Positions 1-10,999 of a stretch of 64,000 nucleotides of DNA are shown in pieces; within the stretch, counting starts at the first letter, position 1, and each line of letters begins with the position of its first letter. Position numbers and translations under genes: made by a program. Origin of the DNA: Aralia elata (taxonomy: Eukaryota; Streptophyta; Magnoliopsida; Apiales; Araliaceae); NCBI GenBank assembly GCA_034770075.1, contig CM068380.1, positions 28,830,005 to 28,894,004 on the forward strand, in the 5' to 3' direction. The notes below the pieces were generated by a model. It did not search any database. It saw nothing but the letters and a program-made list of their open reading frames with translations, and was not told the DNA's origin.

Positions 1-3
1 CAA

Positions 4-640
4 TTGAAGGGAGCAAGATATTTTTCAAAGATAGATCTACGAAGTGGGTACCATCAGTTAAAGGTGAGAAAGGAAGACATACCAAAGACGGCATTTCGAA
101 GTAGATATGGTCACTATGAGTTTTTGGTTATGTCATTTGGTTTAACAAACGCACCTGCAGCGTTTATGGACTTAATGAATAGAGTATTCAAACCATTTCT
201 GGATAAGTTTGTGGTGGTATTCACAGATGACATTCTGGTCTACTCCAAAACTCAGGAGGAACACGTGGAGCATTTGAGGGTGACATTGGAGGCGTTAAGG
301 AAAGAGAAATTGTATGCAAAATTTTCAAAGTGCGAATTTTGGTTGGAGCGTGTTCAATTCCTTGGGCATGTTATCGATAAAGACGGGATTTCGGTGGATC
401 CAGCTAAAGTGGAAGCTGTGATGAACTGGGATCAGCCGAAAACACCGTCAGAAATGAGGAGTTTCCTAGGTTTGGCAGGCTATTACAGGCGTTTTATTCA
501 AGATTTCTCCAGGATCGCCACTCCGTTGACGAATTTAACAAGGAAATCAGTGAAGTTCGTTTGGACGGAGAAGTGCGAAGAGAGTTTCCAAGAATTGAAG
601 AAGAGACTAAGTTCGGCACCTGTATTGTCTTTGCAGATGA
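4..640 (+). pseudogene. Element A reverse transcriptase (partial, broken)
   Basis: This is the core of a Ty3/gypsy reverse transcriptase, entered near the KGARYFSKIDLRSGYHQ block. The catalytic YXDD box appears as FTDDILVYS (about residues 74-82 of the visible frame), followed by the FLGHVI and FLGLAGYYRRFI blocks that end the RT domain. Elements B and C have FIDD at the box, so the T in A is a private change. The frame is lost near base 640, where RNase H continues in another frame. At the site where B and C both carry a stop just before SGYHQ, A keeps the sense codon CGA. Confidence 0.9.
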
Positions 641-1124
641 TACAGGAAATTTTATGGTATATAGCGACGCATCACATAAAGGACTTGATTGTGTGCTGAT
701 ACAAAACGATAAGGTTATTGCATATGCATCGCGCCAACTAAAAGACTATGAAAAAGGGTATCCGACCCATTATTTGGAGTTAGCAGCCGTGGTGTTTGCT
801 TTGAAAATCTGGAGGCACTATCTCTATGGGGAGAAGTGTGAAATATATACAGACCATAAAAGTCTGAAGTATATTTTCACACAGAAGGATTTGAATATGC
901 GGTAGAGGATATGGATAGAATTGATCAAAGATTATGATTGTGAAATTCTATACCATCCAAGAAGGCTAATGTGGTTGCCGACGCTTTGAGTAGAAAAGGT
1001 CGGGAGAAATTATTTGTTAACTGCTCAGGAGAAGCTTGTAGCAGAAATGGCTAAATTGGAGTTAGAGGTGAAGGGTCTGGCAGAGCCTAATGAAAAATTA
1101 TTCCATCTGGAAGCCCAATGAACT
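641..1124 (+). pseudogene. Element A RNase H and linker (broken)
   Basis: RNase H continues in a shifted frame from about base 641 to 905 with the expected acidic residues: D in YSDASHKG, E in YLELAAVVFALK and D in IYTDHKSLKYIF. A TAG stop at 903-905 replaces a glutamine codon. Beyond it the linker towards integrase (ELIKDYDCEILYHP) is cut by a one-base deletion near 960, a further shift near 1015 and a TGA near 1120. Compared with C these are all private to A. Confidence 0.85.
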
Positions 1125-2303
1125 TTGGTGGAAAAAGTGAAGGAAGCGCAACTTCAGGATGAGGAATGTGTTAAGATACGGAAAAGAGTGCTTGAGGGAG
1201 AAGAACTCAAATACAAAATCGACACCGAAGGGTTACTGAGATTTGAAGGCAGAATCTGGGTTCCGTCAGTGCTGGAGATCAGAGAGGAGATTTTGAACGA
1301 AGCTAATAGCTCACGATTTTCGATACACCCGGGAAGTACAAAGATGTACCAGGATCTTCGCCAACACTTTTGGTGGCCAAACATGAAACGAGAGGTTGCT
1401 GAGTGTGTTGCGAAGTGTCTCACTTGTCAAAAGGTCAAAGCAGAGCATCAACGACCAAGTGGTTTGTTACAGCCCTTGGAGATACCAGAATGGAAGTGGG
1501 AGCATATCACAATGGAATTTGTGGTAGGGCTTCCAACTACTCAGAAGGGTTATGTCACAATATGGGTCATAGTTGACAGACTGACGAAATCAGCGCATTT
1601 CTTACCCATCAAAATCAGATTCACTTTGGATCAGCTGGCAAAGTTATACGTCAAAGAGATTATCTCAAGGCACGGTGTCCCAGTATCAATTGTGTCGGAC
1701 AGAGATCCACGTTTCACATCAAAATTTTGGAGGAGCCTGCAAGCTTGTTTGGGAACGCAGTTAAGAATGAGTACAGCTTATCATCCTCAAACCGATGGTC
1801 AGAGCGAAAGAACAATTCAAACGTTGGAGGATATGCTTCGGGCGTGCGTCATGGATTTTAAAGGCAACTGGGATGATCATTTACCTCTGGTCGAATTTGC
1901 CTATAACAATAGTCATCACGCGAGTATTGGAATGCCGCCATATGAAGCCTTGTATGGAAGGAAGTGCAGGACTCCGTTATGTTGGGACGAGATTGATGAA
2001 CGTCGACTATTGGGACCCGAGCTGGTACAACAAACTACAGAAATTGTTAAGGTGATAAGAGCCCGATTGTTAGCTGCTCAAGACAGACAGAAGAAATATG
2101 CAGATCAGCATCGTCAAAATCGTGAATTTGGTAAAAAGGGTAAACTCAGTCCGCGATTTATTGGACCCTATGAGGTGCTGAAAAGAGTGGGTGAGGTAGC
2201 TTATGAGGTAGCTTTACCTCCCGAGTTAGACCATATTCATAATGTTTTCCACGTATCGGTGTTACGACCGTATAAGCCTGATTATAAGCATGTAATAAAT
2301 TAA
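1125..2303 (+). pseudogene. Element A integrase, lacking the chromodomain
   Basis: Integrase inserts the reverse-transcribed copy into the host chromosome. An N-terminal HHCC zinc finger is visible (H in HPGSTKMYQ, then CVAKCLTCQ). The catalytic core has D in VSDRDPRF and E in GQSERTIQTLE, but the first catalytic aspartate is glutamate here (ITMEFVVGLP against ITMDFVVGLP in B and C), which should impair activity. A stretch present in B/C between NREF and GKKGKLSPRF is deleted. The frame stops just after DYKHVI, so the chromodomain that follows in B, C and U is missing. The first codons have no clear ATG; the ORF is the tail of a polyprotein. Confidence 0.88.
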
Positions 2304-2312
2304 TTGCGTTGT

Positions 2313-2348
2313 GATTCTGGGGACAGAATCCTTTTAAGGAGGGAAGGA
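2313..2348 (+). other. Element A pre-LTR hairpin and polypurine tract
   Basis: A GATTCTG-GGGA-CAGAATC hairpin at 2313-2330 is followed by CCTTTTAAGG and the purine run AGGAGGGAAGGA that ends directly at the LTR. The purine run would prime plus-strand DNA synthesis. The same box occurs before the 3' LTRs of B, C and U. The position is firm; a role for the hairpin is inference. Confidence 0.85.
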
Positions 2349-3620
2349 TGTAACGAATGCAATTTTTGTGATTAAATAAAAATATTTATTGAATTATATA
2401 AATATTTTTATTAATTTATTTATGGAGTAAAATAAATAATTTATAAAGTTATGGTGAAAGAATTTATGTTAAATGTTATTTAAATGTGATTTGATGTGAT
2501 TATTCTAATTTAATTTAATAATTAAATTAGATGATTAAATGATTTATTTGAATAGGATAATTTATTTGGTGTGTTGTATTGGTTAAATAGAATTATTAGT
2601 TAAAGTTTAATTGAATTTATTTTATAATAAGTTTAATTAAATTAAAAGTGTGACAATTAAAACTATATAATATAATGATTTATTAAAATAAATGGAAAGG
2701 GTTTTATTTCTGTTTAACAAACAGGGCCTTACGACCTTTGGTTGAAAAAAAAATGGATTATTTTCTTTGGCTCAACCAAACAAAAGCCTAGCCTTTAGAA
2801 TTCCATTATTTTTACTTGGTTTGCCAAACAAGGCCTAACCTTTTATTTTCTTAAACTGATAAATTTAAAAGTACGTTAAAGGGTCATCAGGTTCATCAGT
2901 TTAAAGAAAAAGAAGAAAAGAAAATAGAGCTTGAGAGTTCAGAGAAAAGAGAGAGCAAAAGTAGAGGGAAATTGAGAAAAAAAAACTTGTGATTGAAGAG
3001 AATTCACCAAGTTCTTAAAACAATAGAAGGTATAATTCCTTTTTCCTCTTTGTTTCACTTTACTGTATATAGTTTTAGTTCCTGTATGTAAATTCAATTG
3101 CTAAAATACATGAATTATTTGATATACTTGTTGGTAAGCATGCATTAGTTGATTATATGGTGTTTATAAGCTAATTTGAAAGATTTAGTCCATGAAAGCA
3201 TGTCTAGAATAGAATTTTGGGTTTTACAGAGTTTTATTTCATGTATGGCATATATGTATGAAAATTGATGTTCAGTTTGGTTATTAATCGGTAAATTGAC
3301 ATTTGATTATGATTATATAATGAAAAATGAAAAGAATGCAAGTGGAATGGATTAAAATGGTTGAAAGATGAGTTTACAGTGGTTAATTTTATTAAAATGG
3401 CTAAAACATGAATATTTGGTTCAAACAGTGAATTTTTAGATTCTAATTAGTTGATTAGGTGTATTATAATGGTTAAATTGGTTAGAAACATGTTGGGTAA
3501 TTGTTTTCTAGCATATTTGATGTTTGGGTAAGTTTAAATTATGTATTGGATGGTAGAATTCGGAAAATTTTGGCCTAAGTTTTCACTGGTTCGCGAACTG
3601 TAGGAGGTGACTGCCGAGTC

Positions 3621-3749
3621 TCTCGCCCCGGTGAGAATATTAAACTGAGAATCTTCGCCCCGGCGAGAATTTTGTTAAGGAAAATCGCGCCCCGGCGTAG
3701 TCTCGCCCCGGCGAGATATTTGTTTAGTAAATCCTCGCCTCGACGAAGG
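3621..3749 (+). repeat. GC-rich palindrome array in LTR A
   Basis: Five copies of a palindrome built on CTCGCCCCGGCGAG stand in otherwise AT-rich sequence, at about 3622, 3654, 3685, 3702 and 3733, separated by 10-20 bases of unrelated AT-rich spacer. The equivalent arrays in the B/C LTRs are at the same place in the LTR. The function is unknown. Confidence 0.9.
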
Positions 3750-4764
3750 AACAGTACTGAAATTTTAATTTTTTTTTTATTTTCTTTGTGATTTTACTAT
3801 GATGCTATAAACAAGTTTAAAACTTATATTAAGGTATGAAATGACTAATAAGATACCACGATGGTGGTTAAGCAAGTATTTAATGATTATCGAATGACAA
3901 TCGAGATGTTACAATGAAATATGATAAGATCGAATCTTAAAGTGTATGTTGTTCTGTAACTAATTATTGTTACCATTTTATAATCGAAATGTATAGGTCG
4001 ATTAAAGAACGTGAATTATTTAAATCTGTAATCTACGCACGAGGCAAGTTTTCTTCCTTAAATTTGTTATTTCCTTTAAAGCAAGTTTACTTTCATTGAG
4101 CAAGCTTAATAACTTTAGCTTATTAATGTTCAAGCAAGGTAGTTATCATGGCAAGTGTTTATATTTACTTCAGCCATTTATTGTTCGATCATTGATCGTT
4201 ATTCAAACCTTGAACAGAATTTTTATTATACAAACTTTATTGATGAATCAATTGTTTAGTGACTAGCAAACCCTAACTGATTCAGCTAGTCCTTAGTTGA
4301 TGAGCGTTCTAAAGACTTAGAATATTTTAAAGTTGTTCCGAACCAAGTTCCTTTTGGTACGGATTCTGATGCTAAACTGAGATGAACAACCCTAATATAG
4401 GGGATTAATTACGCGACAACGTTGAAATGTTTGTGCACAATACATTGTACAAAGGGTTGATCCCCCTTTGTACGAGATGGATGGTCCATAGTCAATAAGA
4501 CTGTTAAAGGTTACGGTAGAAATACTTGTTAACCTAGGACATAGTTCGAGGTCTTGAGACCCTCAGATACACTTTTATTCTTGAATCTACATTCAGTTCT
4601 TGAGCTAAGCATTCTATTGAGCTTTCAGATTTTTGATTTATCATTAGTTGACTTTAGAAAAACTATTGTTCCTCAGTAATATTTATTCCAATAATCATAT
4701 AAATGTTATTGTTTTCATACTTGTGGGCAATTGTTTGCTCACTCTTGCATTAAAAACATTGTAG

Positions 4765-4826
4765 CTAAGACTGAGAAACCAGATGAGCCGTCCACTAGCA
4801 AAGGCAAGGGCAAGATGAGCAAATGA
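4765..4826 (+). other. Putative LTR micro-exon, LTR A
   Basis: After an acceptor-like tract ending ATTGTAG, two bases and then 20 codons lead to a TGA, with a lysine-rich end (SKGKGKMSK). Against the B/C copy most differences are at third codon positions, and the stop is TGA here but TAG there. Whether it is spliced and translated is inference; no start codon is visible nearby in frame. Confidence 0.5.
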
Positions 4827-5973
4827 AGATGTTTAGTCTATTTGTTTTAGTTCTTTGTAAAAGACTTATTTAAATCTTATGTTTTAATTCCGCATTGATG
4901 TAATAGAGGTTAGATAAACAGGGATTTTTTTGATTAAGAGATTGGAGATGTAACCCCCTTTTGTGGGAAGATATTTTATTCAGTTTAATTATATTATCTT
5001 AATCATGGGTAGTTAGTATTGAATGTATGCTATAGTGAACACCAAATCTGTGGAGTTGAAGTACCCGGATTTGGGGGTGTCACATCTCCTCTTCCATTTC
5101 CTTCTCTCCCATGCCATTTCCTTTGCTCTTCCATTCCAAGTTAGTCCAGCTGCAACTAGAGAGAGAGTGAGAGAGAGCTGCAGTTAGAGAGAGAGAGTGT
5201 AGAAGGAAGAAGAAGACACGCGGGAAGAAGAAAGAAAGAAGAAGGAGAAGGTGCGGGTGGAGGAGGAAGAGAAGCAAGGAGAAGCCACCAGACCTAGATA
5301 AGCTTCATAGAATCTAAAGAAGGAGATTTACAGAGGTAAACAACCAATCAAATCCATTCCATTCGATTTCTTGTTAAGGTTTTCAAGTTTTTGTGGTTTT
5401 TGAGCTCTTGGGCTCGTGAATGATTTTTGAATGATTTCTTGTTGTTTTTGTTGTTTGTAGTTGTTTATATATGTTGTTAAGAGACTATATAAGCCATTAA
5501 TAACATCAAAGTGGAACAAAAATGGAACAAATCTGTACCTTGGCTTAATGGAGCAAGAACAATGGATAAAACATAGACTTTGGACTGTTGGACAATTTAG
5601 AGGACTTTGTAGCTATGATTTCATGTTTGTTTAATTCGTTTGTTGTTATGATGTTGTACTTCCATGGGTTATGAGTTTAACTCAGTTGGAATGGAGTAAA
5701 AAGGTGTTAAAACAAAGATTTGGTGATGATTTTTGTAAAGAACACCAAGAACACCAAGAACACGAAAATATAGCATGAGTTGATACTTTGGCCTAAGATT
5801 TGGCCATGTTAATGTTAATGGGTAGCTCTGAATTTTTGATATGTTATAGCTCTATATCTTAGGAGTTCACGAACCAATTTGAACGTGTATAGAAGAAGTT
5901 ATGAAGGTTGGAGTGAAGAAAGGTCGGATTGCACGAAGGAGGCAAATTTGTAAATTTTGGGCACCGGCGCAGC

Positions 5974-6100
5974 CTCCGTGATTTCACGGAGACCTTGTGG
6001 AGCTCTCTGGTCACTGGCGCAGCCTCTGTGATTTCACAGAGGCCTTTCTACAGAGGCCTTGCTGCCCTTGTGGCGCAGCCTCCGTGATTCTCACGGAGGC
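5974..6100 (+). repeat. Palindrome array in LTR M with paired arm changes
   Basis: Three palindromes, each preceded by GGCGCAG: CTCCGTGATTTCACGGAG (5974-5991), CCTCTGTGATTTCACAGAGG (6023-6042) and a third with the CCTCCGTGA/TCACGGAGG arms (6079-6099). In the second copy C:G has become T:A on both arms, so pairing is kept. Confidence 0.9.
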
Positions 6101-6689
6101 CCCGCCGACTGCTTGATTCCAAAATGTTTAGCATGAACACCTCTTAGTAAAATGACCATAACTTTCCCATACGAACTCGGATTAGGGCGATTCAAGATGA
6201 GGAAAGATTAGAGATAGAACTACAACTTTCATTAATTAGAATTGAAATTTACCACATGTATCAATTATGAAATTGACTATTTTTAGTATTGTTGTGCAAA
6301 CGAAGGGTGTCGGTCATGCGCGTGTGCAACGTGTAATGCTTTCGACATTAAAAGACAATGTTCTAAGTCCTAAAACATGAATGTTCTGTATTATAATGAT
6401 ACTTAGCATTGACCAATGAGTATTGGATAAATTGGATGTGCATGCTAGGCGTACGCAATTGCGTGTCGCTTGGCGTTCGAATAGGCAAGTTTGGCGTACA
6501 GACGTACAAGCGTCGTAACGCCGTAACTAGTGGGCATAACCTTGTTTAATATTTTGTTTCTTATTTGAATGGGACATTATAGAGTTGTATAAACAAATAT
6601 TTGGTATCCAGTATGTGACTAATTATTATGTGAATATGTACCTAATTGTGTAGGATATTAAGGAGCGTGTGTTGTAATATTGTAGTAGC

Positions 6690-7015
6690 GCTTCAGGCAA
6701 GTTTTCCCTAACCTTACTCGAATTATATTGAGCAGGTTTCCTATCCTATACACAAGTTGAATATTGTGCAAGTTTCCTAATGCACAAATGTTGAATATCG
6801 TGCAAGTTTCCTAACGCTTGTATAACCGTTGTGTTGGGCAAGTTTCCTTACCCTAACTCAATTTAATATTGGGCAGGATTTCTCAATCGTACAACTTTTA
6901 TTTATTGTCCGAGTTATTTATTGATTGAGCAATCATTCTATATTATTGCAAGTTCCTTACTCAACTATCTTTATTTGAGCAAGACAAATGTTGTATATTG
7001 TTGCAAGTTTTATGA
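6690..7015 (+). repeat. Degenerate CAAGTTTCCT repeats in LTR M
   Basis: About eight degenerate units of roughly 35-45 bases built around GCAAGTTTCCTAAC or GGGCAAGTTTCCTTACC lie in tandem. Several contain CTAAC, which resembles a plant intron branch site. Similar tracts stand at the same relative position in LTRs A, N, S1, S2, V, Q and B/C. Confidence 0.75.
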
Positions 7016-7649
7016 CTCAAATGGAGTTATTACTTTCAAACCATATTAGTGGAATAATTATTGTCAATTGCTCCACATCAAAGATAATTATTGATATTCG
7101 CACCTTGTGCATTAGAATTCATTGTATGTTGTTGGACTGGGAGACGTTTAAGTTCTTTATTCATAAACGGTTTAAGGAAATAGTTTACGCCATTTGTTTC
7201 GGCTAGACATGTACAAGTTATTATTTTTAAAAGCTATCCAAATTGATTGTTGGTATGGATTCTTGGACTGAAAGAACAACTCTTATTAGGGGATTTTAAT
7301 GTGTTGGTTATCCAATGTAGTCAGAGTTAAATGTTATGCATATACATAGGGTACGAGAGTCTGATCGCCTCGAGTACTACTGACGGGCCAGGCGTTTAAA
7401 AGGGTTAGTTAAATGACTGATCCTTTAGCCAAAAAGTTCATGGTCTATTGGACCACTCAGTAGTAAATAATCAATTTACATTTGTTCATTTGAACTTTGA
7501 TTATATTGTCAGCTATTTCTTCAATGTTCTTAAATTGTTGAACTATGCGATTATCCTTCTTATTCATTCATGATATATCTTTTTTCTTGTTATTAAACTT
7601 GCTGGGCAAATTCGTTGCTCACCCTTACTATATCATGAACCTATTGTAG

Positions 7650-7702
7650 TTAAGCTAGAGAGTTCCAAAGCGGACAAAGGCAAAGAAAAGCTTAAGGACT
7701 AG
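7650..7702 (+). other. Putative LTR micro-exon, LTR M
   Basis: Following CCTATTGTAG, two bases and 17 codons (ending DKGKEKLKD plus TAG) keep the same phase as in the other LTRs but are three codons shorter than most. It lies about 240 bases before the LTR end, as in A. Confidence 0.5.
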
Positions 7703-8773
7703 TTATTTATACTATTTTGTTATGTAATCGTGGAGTAGTTTTGTATTATTAAAGTATTCTGCGATGTATTTTATTTAAGGTTATAGACCTTGGGACCGTA
7801 GTAAACCTTTTGTAATGAATAACATATGTTTATTTATTCCACATTAGTTATATTATGTTGTTTAGATGTGTTTAGAGGTGTATGGATGTACTTTATTGTG
7901 AGCAATAGATTCGAGGTATTGGTACCTAAATTTGGGGGTGTCACAGCGCAACTCCCAAGGCCAAAACCAGCACGGTCGCGCTGGCTGCCAGAAATGGTTG
8001 AGGTGTTCTGATGTTTTGAGTATGCTAGCTTAGTTCCTTCATGCATAAAAATAGGTTACTATGTATCTAGAATCCCTGTAAATAACATGAGTTGCATATG
8101 TTACTCTATGTATGTAATTTCAAAAAAATAAAACTTAAGAATTTTGAAATGAAATTGTCAAATGGGCGTCTCTTTATAATCTGACCATTTGAGTATGTGT
8201 ATATAGCTTAAATATGTGTTCAAATGCATGTGAGTTATGATTTCCCAGTTATCTTGCATGAGCTACGTGGCATGAGTTGTCTTAGTATGATTTTCAAAGG
8301 AAAATATAGAGTTAAAAGGCGAGTATCGTCAAATATGGTGGAATGTTGTGTTCTGACCTTGTTAGGACTCATTATGCCACTGGACATGATTGACATGAGC
8401 ACCATTTAGCTAACTATTATTTTGGCATGTGCGAGTATGTTTAAGGCATGAATTCCAAGTATAAGCTTTGTGTTTAGTATGTGCATGTGTTGTTTACATC
8501 CGAGCATGCATATTAAGTATTGTCTAGTCTTATTATGGGGCATTATGACCATAATAATGGATTACTTGTGAAATGGACTTGTTTGGCGTAAAGCGTAGGA
8601 ATTTCTGTTATAAAGCCTTATAAATTTGGATTAGATTTAAAATGAGCATGCTAGGTTTCAAGGTCAAGTTAATAACCTTATGAGCATGTGTATGTGATTA
8701 ATATCAATAGCTTGCATGCTAAGAATAGCCTTAGATTATAGCTGAATGAAATCTCATTCTTGGTCTGTCCAGT

Positions 8774-8795
8774 GAGTGGCGCAGCCGCGCCACTC
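8774..8795 (+). repeat. Perfect GC palindrome in LTR N
   Basis: Nine-base arms GAGTGGCGC and GCGCCACTC flank the loop AGCC. The same arms with ACTCCCAAGG spacers recur, less perfectly, in LTR V (56640-56716). Confidence 0.9.
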
Positions 8796-9902
8796 CCAAG
8801 GCAAAAACAAGCGCAAAATCTTAAGTTATGAACAGAGTCTTGTAGCATGTATGTATGTAGGTCTCAAGCTGTAATGTATGACTTAATTGATGTGCTATAT
8901 GTTCAAGCTTACATTGATGTATAGAACCAAGCTATTCTAGGCTTGTTAACTCATTTATCTAAGATGTGAAGTAATGTTTATAGACTTAGTAAAGATGGTT
9001 ACATCTATGTGTCTATGTGATAGGATTTCTTGGTGTGTAATCTCTTGTAAGTGTAAACCCATGCTAGTTTATATTGTACTAACTAAGGAATCGACTTACC
9101 AAGGATTGGTCGTTTCACGCAATTTAATTTAAAGCTAGATTATTGTAGCTGAGTTATCAGACAACTTTCCTTTAAACCTACTCAATTTACATTCAAGTAA
9201 GATGTGGTGTATTATGCAAGTTCTCTACCCCGAAACCTTAATTGTTGCAAGTTCGCTGAACCCATTCTTTTATTATTTATTGCAAGTTAATATTTAAGCT
9301 TGAACCTTTAATTCCTCAAGCATGCTATAAGTGATTTAATTACTTAACAATTATTTCACATCGTTGTTATTGGCACTCGCACATTGTGCAATTGTTTTCG
9401 CGCATACGTTGACTTGTACTTTATTTAAAGTTCTAATATGAATGAACTATCATAGTTAAGTCTTAGCCATTGTCCGGCTAGACATTTACGGTATAGATTC
9501 TAAAAGCTATCCAAACCAATTGATGGTGCAGAATCTTAAGACTTTATGAACACCCCTTCAATATAGAGGAGTACCCCATGTATCGGATATAAGATACAAA
9601 GAACATAAATTAAATGTTATGCATACACATAGGGTACTAGAGGCTGATCCCCTCGAGTACTTATTTCTGAGCGAGTAACCAAAGGGTCAATTAGCTATTG
9701 ACTCCATTGAAAGTGAAATGTTCATGGTCTTTATTGACTATTGCTTATCTTAAAGAGCTGTTATTATTCTTGCTTTTGTACTCTCACTATTGAATCAATC
9801 TCAGATATCTCTTTCATTCATGATATATGCCATTCCTGTTGTTATTTAAACTTGCTGAGCAAACTAGTTGCTCACCCTTATATATCATGAACCTTATTGC
9901 AG

Positions 9903-9952
9903 TTAAGCTCGAGACTTCAAGCAAGGACAAGGGCAAGGAAAAGATAAAGTAA
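9903..9952 (+). other. Putative LTR micro-exon, LTR N
   Basis: After TTATTGCAG, two bases and 16 codons run to TAA, ending SKDKGKEKIK. This is the shortest copy, four codons shorter than most, yet the phase is unchanged. The hairpin TGAGCAA...TTGCTCA precedes the acceptor. Confidence 0.5.
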
Positions 9953-10213
9953 TAGACTTCAAGTAGCTGACTTTATTATATGCTTAGTTAAATTTATTTA
10001 TCAATGTAATTTGAACCCTGCTTAATATTAGGGTATGTATTGACTTATGTATTAAGGTTCTCATATCTTGTGATTAGTAACACCTTTCGAATGAACAACA
10101 TATGTTTATTATATTCCGCATTTAGTCATTGTATGTTGTTTGGAGTTGGATGTTTATATTGGATCGTGATGACCAAATTCGGGTAATAAAGACTTGAATT
10201 TGGGGGCATCACA

Positions 10214-10707
10214 AAGAATCCATACCAAATATCGGTTTGGATAGCTTTTTAAATAATAACTTGTACATGTCTAGCCGAAACAAATGGGGTAGATTATTTC
10301 CTTAAACAGTTCATGAATAAAGAACTTAAACGTTTCTTAGTTCAATAACAGATCATGATGTGGAGTATCAATAATTATCTTTGATGTGGAGTATCAATAA
10401 CATATCAATAATTATCTTTGATGTGGATTAATTAACAATAATTTATCCACTAATATGGTTTGAAAGTAATAACTCCATTTGAGTCATGAAACTTGCGATA
10501 ATATACAACATTTATATAAGATAGAGTTGATTAAAGAACTTGCAATAATATAGAATGAGTGCTCAATCAATAAATAACTCGCACAATAAATAAAAGTTGT
10601 ACGGTTGAGAAAACCTGCCTAATATTAAATTGAGTTAGGGTAAGGAAACTTGCCCAACACAAGGGTTAGACAAGCGTTAGGAAACTTGCCTGATGCGTCT
10701 GCTACAA
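10214..10707 (-). repeat. LTR O, left visible part
   Basis: The complement of mid-LTR sequence like that of LTR M near 6700-7265 (the GGCTAGACATGTACAAG block and CAAGTTTCC repeats). It stops at 10707, where S1 inserted, and resumes after S1 at 49137. Its own 3' end is missing because N's element inserted on its left. Confidence 0.8.
10357..10427 (-). repeat. Local tandem duplication in LTR O
   Basis: The segment GATGTGGAGTATCAATAA with its flank ATTATCTTT is repeated in tandem about three times with small changes. LTRs M and S2 have a single copy, so this is private to O. Confidence 0.7.
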
Positions 10708-10937
10708 TGTGACGCCCCCAAATCCGGGTCACCTGAGCCACGGACCTGGTTCGCCACTATCTAAAACAAGAATTATACAATCGATAACTTAAAGCGGAAT
10801 AAAGGAATATTTACATTGATATAACATAAATAAACCTGTCCCAAGTCTCGAAACCAATACTAGTACAAAACATAACATAATACAAAAGGGTAAATATGTC
10901 TTAATACAAACGGTAATTCTAGAACAACAAAATACAA

Positions 10938-10999
10938 CTACTCCGTAGCTTTCCCCTTTCCCTTATCTTTTCCTGAGCTCTCGCCACGTGCCGCACTAA
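10938..10999 (-). other. Putative LTR micro-exon, LTR S1
   Basis: Minus strand: after CATTTCAG, two bases and 20 codons to TAG, ending SGKDKGKGKATE. Compared with S2 about eight codons differ only at synonymous positions and about three change the amino acid. Confidence 0.55.

Larger units (their letters stand above)
1..5084 (+). mobile_element. Element A: Tekay-like Ty3/gypsy retrotransposon, 3' half
   Basis: The window opens inside the reverse transcriptase of this element and runs through RNase H and integrase to a polypurine tract and a 2.7-kb 3' LTR. The order RT-RNase H-integrase places it in Ty3/gypsy, and its close match to elements B and C makes it a Tekay/Del-type chromovirus. The reading frame is broken several times, so it is a dead copy. 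It sits inside LTR M. The five bases after it are TCTCC, but the matching left target duplication lies outside the window. Confidence 0.9.
2349..5084 (+). repeat. Element A 3' LTR (2736 bp)
   Basis: The LTR starts TGTAACGAATGC directly after the polypurine tract and ends GGGGGTGTCACA. Its ends are the same, in reverse orientation, as those of the B/C LTRs. U3 is AT-rich. A purine-rich leader (about 2900-3029) ends in AATAGAAG|GTATAA, a plausible splice donor. A palindrome array follows at 3621-3749, then CAAGTTT-type repeats (about 4040-4150), and a splice-acceptor-like tract before a short reading frame at 4765-4826. Confidence 0.93.
5085..7945 (+). repeat. LTR M, 5'-truncated by element A
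   Basis: This LTR resembles S2, with the same GA-rich leader (about 5150-5275) and the same donor-like site ACAGAG|GTAAAC (exon end 5335). It ends GGGGGTGTCACA at 7945. Its U3 is missing at the left because element A inserted there; the rest lies outside the window. It contains a palindrome array, a CAAGTTTCC repeat tract and a short reading frame before its 3' end. The open frames called on it (for example 6988-7206) have no family resemblance and are probably chance. Confidence 0.85.
7946..10213 (+). repeat. LTR N, 5'-truncated
   Basis: The right-hand part of a Tekay-like LTR of the same family as V. It ends TGGGGGCATCACA at 10213. It begins abruptly at 7946 because M's element inserted there, apparently within N's palindrome array. 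A further perfect 9-bp-arm palindrome lies at 8774-8795 (GAGTGGCGC, loop AGCC, GCGCCACTC). CAAGTTCCC-type repeats (about 9170-9310) and a short reading frame at 9903-9952 follow. It seems to be inserted in LTR O, whose sequence resumes at 10214. Confidence 0.8.
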
